Assembly (NCBI GenBank): GCA_016235805.1
Contig: JACRIY010000032.1
Span: forward strand, 1-33,022
DNA: 33,022 nt
Source of the DNA: Rhodocyclales bacterium
GTDB lineage: Bacteria > Pseudomonadota > Gammaproteobacteria > Burkholderiales > Rhodocyclaceae
Direction: 5' to 3'
The notes beneath the pieces were generated by a model. The model searched no databases. It saw only the letters and a list, made by a program, of their open reading frames with translations, and had not been told where the DNA came from. The stretch's first letter is position 1; every line of letters starts with the position of its first letter. Position numbers and translations under genes: made by a program. Of this stretch, positions 25,225 to 32,943 are shown piece after piece.

Positions 25225-26565
25225 TCAGGGCGAGCGCGCGCTATCGACATCCGCGCTGTTGCGTTCGTCCGAATAGATGCGGGTCGGTTCCCGGGAGTCG
25301 ACGGCAAAGCAGGTCACGATGACATTGCTGCGCGCGGCGGACTTGTATAGCACTTCCACGGCGCAGCGGTCGTAGGCGCTTTCGATGGTCGCCAGCAGGT
25401 TGCGGGCGTAGGAGCTGGCAAGTTGTCCATCGAGGATCAGGTTGGCCAGCATGGCGCCGCCCGGCTTGAGGGCGCGACGTGTGTCAATCCAGAACTCCCG
25501 CGTCACCAGGTGGCCCGGAATCGAGGTGCGGGCGCTGAACACATCGACCACCAGCGCGTCGTACCTCTTTGTCGTTGCGGCGACGAAGCGCCGGGCGTCG
25601 GTGGCGATGAATTCGCCGGCGGCCGGCTCACGCAGGAACTCGCGTTCGGCGATGGCGCGGATGGCGGGGTCGATATCGACGAAGGTATAGCGGTTCAGAG
25701 GCTCGCGGTGCGACAGGGTGAAGCCGCCAGCGCCCAGCACCAGGATTTCGCTGCCGCGCAGGGCGAGATCGTCGAGCAGGATGCGGCGGATGTGCTGGAC
25801 GTAGCGCGCATAAAGCGGCGGCTGGCTGCTGTCGATCAGCGATGCATTCTGGTTATTGACGACAAAGACGCGCGGACTGAGCATGCCGTCCCGTGCCACG
25901 GCTTGAACTTCATAGTCGGCATAGGCGGTATCGATGCGGCTGCGGTCGTGCAGGTTAAGGCCCAGGGCCAGTGCCAGCGTCGCCGCCATCGACGCCGTCA
26001 CCCACTTGCCCGGGCGCTGCACCAGCACGGCGCCTGCAACCAGCATCAGGCTGCCGAGCAGTACCGCGGCCCAGACGCCTGCCACCTGCATCACGACGAG
26101 AGAGAGAGTGATCGAGCCGAGGAAGGAGCCCAGGGTTGACCAGTACAACGCGCGGCCGGCGGCCTCGCCGCTGCGCTGCGCCAGCATCAGGTTGGTGAGG
26201 ATGGGTACGGTCTGTCCCAGCAGCCAGGCCAGGGGAGCGAGAATTCCGCCAATGAAGATCAGGTAGGCGAAGGCTGGCTGGGCGCCGGCGAAGATCGCAT
26301 TCACCGTGGTCGCCGCCAGGCCGCCGCCCAGCAGCGCCGCGGAAATCAGGACGTTGCGCGCCACCACGGCGCGGTAGTCGGCGTCGACGCGGCTGCCGGA
26401 GTGGTAACCGAGGGCCAGCGCCAGGAGGAAGAAGCCGATGGTCGGCGCGGTGACCACGATCGAACTGCCGACATGCGGAATCAGCCGGCGCAGGGCGATG
26501 ATCTCGGCGCCCAGCGAGCAATAGCCTTCGATGAAAACAATGGTGAACAGGAGGCGGGCCGGCAT
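25225..26565 (-). CDS. Membrane protein with C-terminal spermidine-synthase-like domain
   Basis: The ATG at 26565 gives 446 residues; the frame stays open to 26829 but that part is Arg/Pro-rich with no similarity. About seven membrane segments fill residues 1-240, starting MPARLLFTIVFIEGYCSLGAEIIALR. From about residue 265 the SpeE-like fold appears: SEILVLGAGGFTLSH, YTFVDIDPAIRAIAERE, DARRFV and DALVVDVFSARTSIPGHL. Family members are called fused MFS/spermidine synthase-like; aminopropyl transfer is unproven. No clear ribosome binding site is seen. Confidence 0.83.
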   Translation of the reverse strand: MPARLLFTIVFIEGYCSLGAEIIALRRLIPHVGSSIVVTAPTIGFFLLALALGYHSGSRVDADYRAVVARNVLISAALLGGGLAATTVNAIFAGAQPAFAYLIFIGGILAPLAWLLGQTVPILTNLMLAQRSGEAAGRALYWSTLGSFLGSITLSLVVMQVAGVWAAVLLGSLMLVAGAVLVQRPGKWVTASMAATLALALGLNLHDRSRIDTAYADYEVQAVARDGMLSPRVFVVNNQNASLIDSSQPPLYARYVQHIRRILLDDLALRGSEILVLGAGGFTLSHREPLNRYTFVDIDPAIRAIAEREFLREPAAGEFIATDARRFVAATTKRYDALVVDVFSARTSIPGHLVTREFWIDTRRALKPGGAMLANLILDGQLASSYARNLLATIESAYDRCAVEVLYKSAARSNVIVTCFAVDSREPTRIYSDERNSADVDSARSP

Positions 26566-26604
26566 GGTGAAGGCGCGGTGTGCGGGGACAGGGACTTTAC
26601 CGCA

Positions 26605-26629
26605 GGAGTCGGCGCTGGCGACACGGCGA
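26605..26629 (+). repeat. Direct repeat copy 2 (25 bases)
   Basis: The second copy of the 25-base element, 24/25 identical to 23839-23863 and in the same orientation. It lies between the starts of the membrane spermidine-synthase-like gene (-) and the methyltransferase (+). The rest of this 179-base gap holds a small GGCGA/TCGCC hairpin and no convincing promoter. Confidence 0.7.
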
Positions 26630-26744
26630 TTCCGTCGCCGCGGCGAATTTACAGCCTCGCTGCGGCCGCGTAGCATGGTCGATTCCGCTTTCATCGGTGA
26701 CCGACCATGAACCCTCGATTCGACATGCCGCATTGGCCAATGCC

Positions 26745-27890
26745 GTGAGCGGCGCACTACCCGTGGTGACGTGGGAGGAGGAGGGCGCGACCCGCCAGGC
26801 GCCGTGGCGCTCGCTGGCCGGCATCGCACCGCCGCGCCGCACCGTGCTGGCCGACGATCGCATGCCGGCGGACGAGGCCTTCCACCTGGCGGCGGAGGGT
26901 ACGGCGCTGTTGTGGCGGGGTGACTTCAACAACGCACGCCAGTTGCTGCAGGCCATGGCCAGGCGCATCGAGCGCAGAGCGAAAAAGGCGGAACCCGGGG
27001 GCGACATCTCGGCGGAGGCGTTTCACCGCTATCGCCTGGGGCAGGCGCAGCGTGCGCGTACCCTGGGCATGCTGCTGCTGCCCTTCGAGGCGGATTTCGG
27101 CATTCCGCTGCGCCGCGCCCCGCAAGTGCGCGATGCCTGCGTCGAAGCCTATGGCCAGGCCGGCGGCCCCTTCATCGCCTCCCTGCGCGAACTGCTGGGC
27201 GTGATCGGGGCCCACGAATGGCGCAAGAAAGGCGTCCCGGTGGCGGCGGTCGGAGGGCGAATCCACCCGCACTATGGGGTGTTCTCGCCGGTACGCGGCG
27301 AATACCTCGAACTGCCAGCCAGTGCGCCGCTGCCTGCGGACTGCCCGCTCGCCTTCGATATCGGCACCGGCACCGGCGTCCTGGCGGCGATTCTGGCGCG
27401 ACGGGGCGTGGCGCGGGTGGTGGCGACCGACAACGATGCGCGGGCCATCGCCTGCGCGACGGACAACATCCGCCGGCTGGGCCTGTCCCGGCAGGTCGAG
27501 GTCGTCGAGACCGACCTGTTTCCGCCGGGCCAGGCACAACTTGTCGTCTGCAATCCTCCCTGGCTTCCCGGGCGAGCCGCCACTGTGCTCGAAAAGGCCG
27601 TGTATGACCCCGACAGCCGCATGCTGCGAGGTTTCCTTACGGGCCTGGCGCCGCACCTGGTCCCGGGCGGCGAGGGCTGGTTGATCCTGTCGGATCTGGC
27701 CGAGCACCTGGGCTTGCGCTCCCGCGACGAACTGCTGGCGGCCTTCGCCGGAGCCGGCCTGGAGGTGGTGGGGCGCCTGGACGCCGCCCCGGTCCATGGC
27801 CGGGCGAGCGATCGCAGCGACCCCCTGCATGCCGCCCGAGTCCGCGAAACCACGTCCCTCTGGCGACTGCGCCCGATACCCGCCGGATAG
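26745..27890 (+). CDS. HemK/RsmC-type methyltransferase, N-terminus probably frameshifted
   Basis: From GTG 26745 the product is 381 residues; the true start is uncertain and the frame is open back to 26580. The C-terminal domain has motif I FDIGTGTGVLA, VVATDNDARAIA and the NPPW tetrapeptide typical of N-methyltransferases acting on Gln, Asn or nucleic-acid amino groups. The N-terminal half (EGTALLWRGDFNNARQLLQAMARR and GAHEWRKKGVPV) is a conserved companion region. A nearby ATG at 26707 in another frame reads MNPRFDMPHWP before a TGA, which looks like the family's N-terminus displaced by a frameshift. Confidence 0.78.
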   Translation: MSGALPVVTWEEEGATRQAPWRSLAGIAPPRRTVLADDRMPADEAFHLAAEGTALLWRGDFNNARQLLQAMARRIERRAKKAEPGGDISAEAFHRYRLGQAQRARTLGMLLLPFEADFGIPLRRAPQVRDACVEAYGQAGGPFIASLRELLGVIGAHEWRKKGVPVAAVGGRIHPHYGVFSPVRGEYLELPASAPLPADCPLAFDIGTGTGVLAAILARRGVARVVATDNDARAIACATDNIRRLGLSRQVEVVETDLFPPGQAQLVVCNPPWLPGRAATVLEKAVYDPDSRMLRGFLTGLAPHLVPGGEGWLILSDLAEHLGLRSRDELLAAFAGAGLEVVGRLDAAPVHGRASDRSDPLHAARVRETTSLWRLRPIPAG

Positions 27891-27937
27891 CCGGAATCCT
27901 CAGTATTTGCCGCAGAAACGAGACGTCGCTCTAATAT

Positions 27938-27959
27938 TTGTGCAACGCAGCAATATAAT
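27938..27959 (+). promoter_or_regulatory. Probable promoter and dyad before the acetate kinase fusion
   Basis: TATAAT at 27954-27959 is a perfect -10 box but no -35 lies at 16-18 bases. Immediately upstream is TTGTGCAACGCAGCAA (27938-27953), which contains the dyad TGC-AAC-GCA. This looks like a regulator site acting in place of a -35. A nine-codon frame (ATG 27958 to TGA 27987) overlaps the leader. Confidence 0.45.
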
Positions 27960-27996
27960 GATCGGCGAGCTCTCCGAATTCCGTTGAAGGCAAGCC

Positions 27997-30324
27997 ATGA
28001 CCCATGACGAACTGATTCCCTTCCTGCTGGAAAAGGCCTCCCTGTTCGAGAGCTTCGGCCGCGACGGCGTCGCCGCGATCGTCGAAGAGTCCGAGCTGCG
28101 TACCTTCGAAGGCAATGAGTCGATCATCCAGTGCGGCGAGGAAGGGCGTTTCATCGGCGTCCTGCTCGACGGTCATGGCGAGATATCGGTGGCGGACAAT
28201 ACCGGCGGGCGCATCGTCATGAGCCCGCTGGAAGTCGGCGACGTGTTCGGCGAAATGTCGGTGCTGACCGGAGATCGCACCGTGGCCGACGTCATCGCCG
28301 GCAATCGCTGCCTGGTGCTGATGATTCCGCAGGACGTGGTGAGCAGCCACATCCTGGTCAATGCCAAAGCCATTCTGTACCTGTCCAAGCTGCTCGCCGA
28401 CCGCGCCCGCGCCCAGGCCGTCGATGTCACCAGCAGCCAGTTGCGCGCCCGCGCCCTGGCGCAATCCGACGACCCCTATGCGCTGAGCCTGAAGAAGGAA
28501 GTGCACGGCAAGATCCTGTCGATCAATGCCGGCCTCTCCCAGATCCGCTTCGGCATCTACGACACCCACGACGAGGCGCTCGACGTCCACGGCGTGGTCG
28601 ATTGCGCCGACTGCGAGTCGGTGCATATCACCATGACCGCGGCCGGCAAATCGATCCGCCGCGAACGACCGTCCTTTGCCATCGGCGAGTTCTTCAACGT
28701 CCTCTTCGAGTCCATGCTCGAACTCGACAACCGCTTCCTGTTCACGCCGCTGGACGTCATCGCCGTCGGCCACCGCGTGGTGCATGGCGGCAGCAAGTTC
28801 TCCAGCGCCACCGTGGTCACTCCGCAGGTGCTGGCCGACATCGAGGCGCTCTCGGCGCTGGCGCCGCTGCACAATCCGCACAACCTCGAGGGCATGCGCG
28901 AGGCAATCAAGTTCTTTCCCGGCGTGCCGCATGTCGCGGTGTTCGACACCGCCTTCCACCAGACGCTGCCGACCTACGCCTATCTCTACGGCCTGCCCTA
29001 CGACTGGTACAAGAAGGAAGGCATACGCCGTTACGGCTTCCACGGCACCTCGCACCGATACGTGTCGCTGAAGGCGGCGGAAGTCGTCAAGCGGCCGCTC
29101 GGCGAGCTGGAGATCATCTCCTGCCACCTCGGCGTCGGCGCCTCGATGTGCGCCATCGACCACGGGCGTTCGGTCGACACCACGATGGGCATGACGCCTT
29201 CAGACGGACTGATCATGCCCAGCCGGTCCGGCAGCCTCGATCCGGCGGTCATGATCCAGTTGATGGAGCGTTACAAACTGGGTCCGGACGAGCTCAACAG
29301 GCTGATCAATTCGGAAAGCGGCCTCAAGGGAATTTCCGGAATTTCCAGCGACATCCACGAGATCGAGGCCGCCGCCGCCGACGGCCACCACCGCGCGTTG
29401 CTGGCGCACAAGGCCTTCTGCTACCAGATCCGCAAGAACATCGGCGCCTACGTCGCCGCGATGGGCGGCGCCAGCGTGCTCGCCTTCACGGGCGACATCG
29501 GCGAGACCAGCCCGGCCGTGCGCAGCCTGGCCTGCCAGGGCCTGGCCTACATGGGCATCAAGCTCGACGAGGAGAAGAACCGCAAGCTCGGTGCGGCCGG
29601 TTCGCATGCGGTGATTTCCACCGACGATTCGCCGGTCAGGATCCTGGTCGTCGCCAACAACGACGAGCGCCTGCTGGCCTGGGAAACGCTGCGCGCCATC
29701 GAACGCAGCCAGATCACGCTGGCGATCAAGGAGCAGCCCGAGGAGCCGATACCCATCGAGGTTTCCGCCCACCACGCGCACCTGTCGCAGGCCGATGTGG
29801 ACAAACTGTTCGGCCCCGGCCACCAGTTGACACCGGAGCATGAACTGTCGCAGCCCGGCCAGTTCGCCTGTCAGGAGAAGGTCAACCTGATCGGTCCCAA
29901 GGGCAAGATCACCGGCGTGCGCGTGCTCGGCCCGACGCGCAAGGAAACCCAGATCGAGATCGCCATGACCGAGCAGTTCAAGGTCGGCGTGCAGCCGCCG
30001 ATCCGCGAATCGGGCGACCTGGCCAATACGCCCGGCATTGTCCTCGAAGGGCCGGCCGGCTCGGTGACGATTCCGCGCGGCGTCATTTGCGCCCAGCGCC
30101 ATATCCACATGTCGCCCGATGACGCGATGCGCTTCCGCCTGCGCGACAAGTACGTGGTCCAGGTGCGCGTCGACGGCGCCCGCGAACTGATCTACGGCGA
30201 CGTGGTGGTGCGGGTGAACCCGAACTACCGGCTGGCCATGCACATCGATACGGACGAGGGCAACGCCGCCAACATCAGCACCGGCATGCTCGGCTACATC
30301 GAGGAAATCCAGAGCCGCGGCTAG
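27997..30324 (+). CDS. Fusion: cyclic-nucleotide-binding domain + acetate/propionate kinase + PduL phosphotransacylase
   Basis: The protein has 775 residues. Residues 1-140 are a CRP/cNMP-type domain with phosphate-binding cassette GDVFGEMSVLTGDRT (81-95). Residues 172-570 are an acetate kinase: N177, GHRVVHGG (258-265, R260), LHNPHN (H292), FDTAFHQ (D317), FHGTSH (H349), HLGVG (H377), SRSG (R410), GDIGE (499-503). Residues 584-775 are PduL: HHAHLS (592-597), E627, R648, RHIHM (701-705), MHID (748-751), giving the zinc and catalytic ligands. Predicted path: acyl-CoA + Pi to acyl-phosphate, then ADP to ATP and acetate/propionate, possibly gated by cAMP or another ligand. Several kinase residues are changed. 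The start has GAAGG 8 bases upstream. The stop overlaps the next gene's stop (CTAG). Confidence 0.93.
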   Translation: MTHDELIPFLLEKASLFESFGRDGVAAIVEESELRTFEGNESIIQCGEEGRFIGVLLDGHGEISVADNTGGRIVMSPLEVGDVFGEMSVLTGDRTVADVIAGNRCLVLMIPQDVVSSHILVNAKAILYLSKLLADRARAQAVDVTSSQLRARALAQSDDPYALSLKKEVHGKILSINAGLSQIRFGIYDTHDEALDVHGVVDCADCESVHITMTAAGKSIRRERPSFAIGEFFNVLFESMLELDNRFLFTPLDVIAVGHRVVHGGSKFSSATVVTPQVLADIEALSALAPLHNPHNLEGMREAIKFFPGVPHVAVFDTAFHQTLPTYAYLYGLPYDWYKKEGIRRYGFHGTSHRYVSLKAAEVVKRPLGELEIISCHLGVGASMCAIDHGRSVDTTMGMTPSDGLIMPSRSGSLDPAVMIQLMERYKLGPDELNRLINSESGLKGISGISSDIHEIEAAAADGHHRALLAHKAFCYQIRKNIGAYVAAMGGASVLAFTGDIGETSPAVRSLACQGLAYMGIKLDEEKNRKLGAAGSHAVISTDDSPVRILVVANNDERLLAWETLRAIERSQITLAIKEQPEEPIPIEVSAHHAHLSQADVDKLFGPGHQLTPEHELSQPGQFACQEKVNLIGPKGKITGVRVLGPTRKETQIEIAMTEQFKVGVQPPIRESGDLANTPGIVLEGPAGSVTIPRGVICAQRHIHMSPDDAMRFRLRDKYVVQVRVDGARELIYGDVVVRVNPNYRLAMHIDTDEGNAANISTGMLGYIEEIQSRG

Positions 30325-30947
30325 GCAGGCTTGCGGGCGATCAGGTCGATCAGGGCCGAGCGGCCGCGATGGCCCTTGCCTTCATCGACGTCGGCTTCGT
30401 AGGCATGCAGGGCCTCGATTTGGAAATCGGCAAATGCCGCGCGCAACAGGTCTTCCGTGTAGAGGTTCTCGACCGCCGAGGGGCCGCCGGTCTTGTATTC
30501 GATCTGCTTCGGCGTATAGCCGTGCAGCAGCAGCAGTCCGCCCGGCTTCACTGCCTGCTTGAGGCGGGCGAACTGGATCTCGCGCTCCTGCGGACCGACG
30601 AACTGGATGAAGATGCCGACCACGAAGTCATAGGTCGCCGGCGGCCAGTCCATGGCCAACATGTCGGCCTGGGTGAAGCTGACCTCGACGCCACGGCCGC
30701 GCGCCAGGCGGCGAGCCTTTTCCAGCGCGATCGGGGAGATTTCCAGCGCCGTCACGGCCAACCCCTGTTCGGCCAGCCAGACGCTGTTGCGTCCTTCTCC
30801 GTCGGCAACCGACAGCACCGTGGCGCCGGAGTCCAGCACGTGGCGGTGCGTTGCCAGGAAGCGGCAGGGCGCGACGCCGAAGAGGTAGTCCTCGCCGGCG
30901 TCGCGGTAGCGTTGCGACCAGAAGGTTTCCTGGTCGATCTTGCTCAT
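30321..30947 (-). CDS. Class I SAM-dependent methyltransferase (TehB-like)
   Basis: This is 208 residues. FWSQRYRDAGEDYLFG opens it, motif I is VLSVADGEGRNSVWLAEQG near residues 44-62, ALEISPIALEKAR follows, and VKPGGLLLLHGYTPKQIEYKTGGP is near 134-157. These match small TehB/thiopurine-type methyltransferases; the substrate is not known. It is the last gene of a - strand set, 7 bases after dsbC, and shares its stop region with the convergent kinase fusion gene. Confidence 0.85.
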   Translation of the reverse strand: MSKIDQETFWSQRYRDAGEDYLFGVAPCRFLATHRHVLDSGATVLSVADGEGRNSVWLAEQGLAVTALEISPIALEKARRLARGRGVEVSFTQADMLAMDWPPATYDFVVGIFIQFVGPQEREIQFARLKQAVKPGGLLLLHGYTPKQIEYKTGGPSAVENLYTEDLLRAAFADFQIEALHAYEADVDEGKGHRGRSALIDLIARKPA

Positions 30948-30954
30948 GTGGCGG

Positions 30955-31683
30955 TCAGGGCTTGGCGGCGGCTTGCGCCATCGCCTGCTCGAGCTGCGCC
31001 TTTTCCAGGAAGCCCGGCAGGCGGGTGCCGTCGGCGAGGAAGATGGCCGGCGTGCCGCGCACCCGCAGCTTCTGGGCAGTTTCCATCACCTTGTTCAGCC
31101 CGGCCGTATCGCACTTGCCGGCGGCCGGTGCCGAGCCGTTCAGCATGTAGTCGTTCCAGGCCTTGGCGCGGTCGGGCGCGCACCAGATCGCCTTCGACTT
31201 GTCGTGCGAATCCTGGGACAGGATCGGGTAAACGAAGGTGTAGATGGTGATGTCGGTGAGGCCCTGCAGCTCCTTCGCCAGCTTCTTGCAGTAGGTGCAG
31301 TTCGGATCCTCGAAGGTGGCGATGGTCCGCTTGCCGTTGCCGCCGTTGCCCTTCACCTGCTTGATGGCGAGGTCGAGCGGCAACTCGGAGAACTTGATTG
31401 CCGACATTTTGTTGAGGCGCTCCTGGGTCAGGTCCCGGCGCGTCTTCGGGTCGATGATGTGGCCGAGCACGAAGTGCGTGGCCTTGTCGTCGGTATAGAG
31501 GATCTCGCCGCCGACCACGACTTCGTAGAGGCCGAGCATGCCCGCCTTGCGCACGCTTTCGACCTTCGGCCCTTCGCCGAGGGCAGCTTCGACCTTCTTC
31601 TTGACGTCCGCATCCGTCGCCTGGGCAAAGGCGCTGGCGGCCAGCGCGGCGGCGCAGGCGGCCGCGAGCAGTTTCTTGATCAT
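30955..31683 (-). CDS. dsbC: Periplasmic thiol:disulfide isomerase, DsbC family
   Basis: This is 242 residues with a clear Sec signal peptide (MIKK, a hydrophobic stretch, ASAFA-Q, cleavage after about residue 20). A DsbC dimerisation domain (about 21-85) is followed by a thioredoxin fold with active site C129-T-Y-C132; classical DsbC has CGYC. The cis-Pro loop is RGTPAIF. It repairs wrong disulfides in the periplasm. A TGGAGAC site precedes the ATG. It lies between ubiH-like and methyltransferase genes. Confidence 0.92.
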   Translation of the reverse strand: MIKKLLAAACAAALAASAFAQATDADVKKKVEAALGEGPKVESVRKAGMLGLYEVVVGGEILYTDDKATHFVLGHIIDPKTRRDLTQERLNKMSAIKFSELPLDLAIKQVKGNGGNGKRTIATFEDPNCTYCKKLAKELQGLTDITIYTFVYPILSQDSHDKSKAIWCAPDRAKAWNDYMLNGSAPAAGKCDTAGLNKVMETAQKLRVRGTPAIFLADGTRLPGFLEKAQLEQAMAQAAAKP

Positions 31684-31718
31684 GATGTCTCCATAGGGGG
31701 TGAGGTGTTCTGTCGGCG

Positions 31719-32873
31719 TCAGCCCATGGCGTAGCGGACCAGCAGGTCCTTTACGACAGGCAAACGATGGGTGAAGTTCAAGCCGGCATTGCGCAGCAGC
31801 GCAAAGGGCTGGCCCGGCAGGGCGAATAGGCGCTGCAGGCTATCAGTGACAGTTTGCAGGGCGATGACTTCCTCCTTGCGGGCGCGCTCGAAGCGGCGCA
31901 GCCAGGCCAGGTCGCCGCAATCGACGTGTTCCGGCTGCTGGATCAGGGTCTCGGCGAGCACGCGGGCATCCTGGAAGCCCAGGTTGATGCCATGGCCCGA
32001 GAGCGGGTGGATGGCATGGGCGGCGTCGCCGATCAGCGCCAGGCGCGGCGCCACCATGCGCGGCGCGCGCATCAGCCGCAGCGGGAAGCCGGCGGGCGGG
32101 GTGACCAGCGACAAGGCGCCGAGGCGGCGACCGCCGGCGTCGGCGACGCGGTCGCAGAAGGCCTCGGGCGACAGCGCCAGCAGTTCGGCGGCGTGTTCGG
32201 GGGGCGTCGACCAGACGATGGAGATCAAGTTGCCGGGCAGCGGCAGGTAGGCGAGCACGCCGTCGTGGCGGAACCACTGGCAGGCCACCTCGCGGTGCGG
32301 TTTTTCGGTGGCGAAGTTGGCGACCACGCCGTGCTGCTCGTAGGGCTTGAACGCCACTTCGATGCCGGCCGCGGCTCGCGTCCAGGAATCGGCCCCGTCG
32401 GCCGCCACCACCAGCCGGCTGCGCAGTTGCTTGCCGTCGGCCAGGGTCAGCGTCGCCGCATCCCCGGCAAGAGTCAGGCTGCGCGGCACGCCGGGGCAGA
32501 GCAGGGTGACGTTGCCCTGGCGCCGGGCGGTCTCCCACAACTCCAGTTGCATCAGCGAGGATTCGATGATCCAGGCCAGCTCCGCAACGCCGGCGTCGTA
32601 GGCCGAGAAATCCAGCCTGCCGCCCTCGTCGCCATAGACCTCCATGGTGCGCACCGGCTGGATGCGGGCTGGGTCGAGGTGCCGCCAGGCGCCGATATCG
32701 GTCAGGAAGCGGGCATTGGCCGGGCTGATGGCGTAGATACGCGCATCCCAGCCTTCGGGCTGCACAGGCGCGCGCCCCTCCACCAGGCCGATCGAAAGAC
32801 GGCTTCGTTTCAGGGCAACCGCAAGGGAAAGGCCGGCCAGACCACCGCCGACGATGACGACATCAAAGTCCAT
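31719..32873 (-). CDS. UbiH/UbiF/COQ6-family FAD-dependent hydroxylase
   Basis: This is 384 residues. The dinucleotide-binding GGGLAGL (9-15), DARIYAIS (43-50), ADGADS (158-163) and GDAAHAIHPLSGHGINLGFQDA (282-303) are the motifs of the ubiquinone-biosynthesis hydroxylase family. It should hydroxylate the ubiquinone ring using FAD and NAD(P)H; whether it is UbiH, UbiF, UbiL or UbiM cannot be told from the sequence. It heads a - strand set with dsbC after 35 bases. Confidence 0.88.
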   Translation of the reverse strand: MDFDVVIVGGGLAGLSLAVALKRSRLSIGLVEGRAPVQPEGWDARIYAISPANARFLTDIGAWRHLDPARIQPVRTMEVYGDEGGRLDFSAYDAGVAELAWIIESSLMQLELWETARRQGNVTLLCPGVPRSLTLAGDAATLTLADGKQLRSRLVVAADGADSWTRAAAGIEVAFKPYEQHGVVANFATEKPHREVACQWFRHDGVLAYLPLPGNLISIVWSTPPEHAAELLALSPEAFCDRVADAGGRRLGALSLVTPPAGFPLRLMRAPRMVAPRLALIGDAAHAIHPLSGHGINLGFQDARVLAETLIQQPEHVDCGDLAWLRRFERARKEEVIALQTVTDSLQRLFALPGQPFALLRNAGLNFTHRLPVVKDLLVRYAMG

Positions 32874-32901
32874 CCCACCATTGTCGCGGACCCGGCCCGC
32901 C

Positions 32902-32931
32902 TTGACAATAGAGGCCTCCGCAGACGATAAT
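32902..32931 (+). promoter_or_regulatory. Promoter of the tRNA gene
   Basis: TTGACA (32902-32907) is 18 bases before GATAAT (32926-32931). The segment between the -10 and the tRNA (CGCGCCCC) is GC-rich, like the discriminator of stringently controlled stable-RNA promoters. The tRNA begins 12 bases after the -10. Confidence 0.7.
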
Positions 32932-32943
32932 CGCGCCCCTTTC

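Noticed and set aside
26580..26744. GTG 26580 as start of the HemK-like methyltransferase
   Set aside because: The extra residues are Arg-rich, unlike the family, and cover the direct repeat; a frameshifted N-terminus explains the region better.
27958..27987. Nine-codon frame before the kinase fusion as a gene
   Set aside because: Too short, no ribosome binding site and no attenuator structure visible; kept only as a note on the leader.
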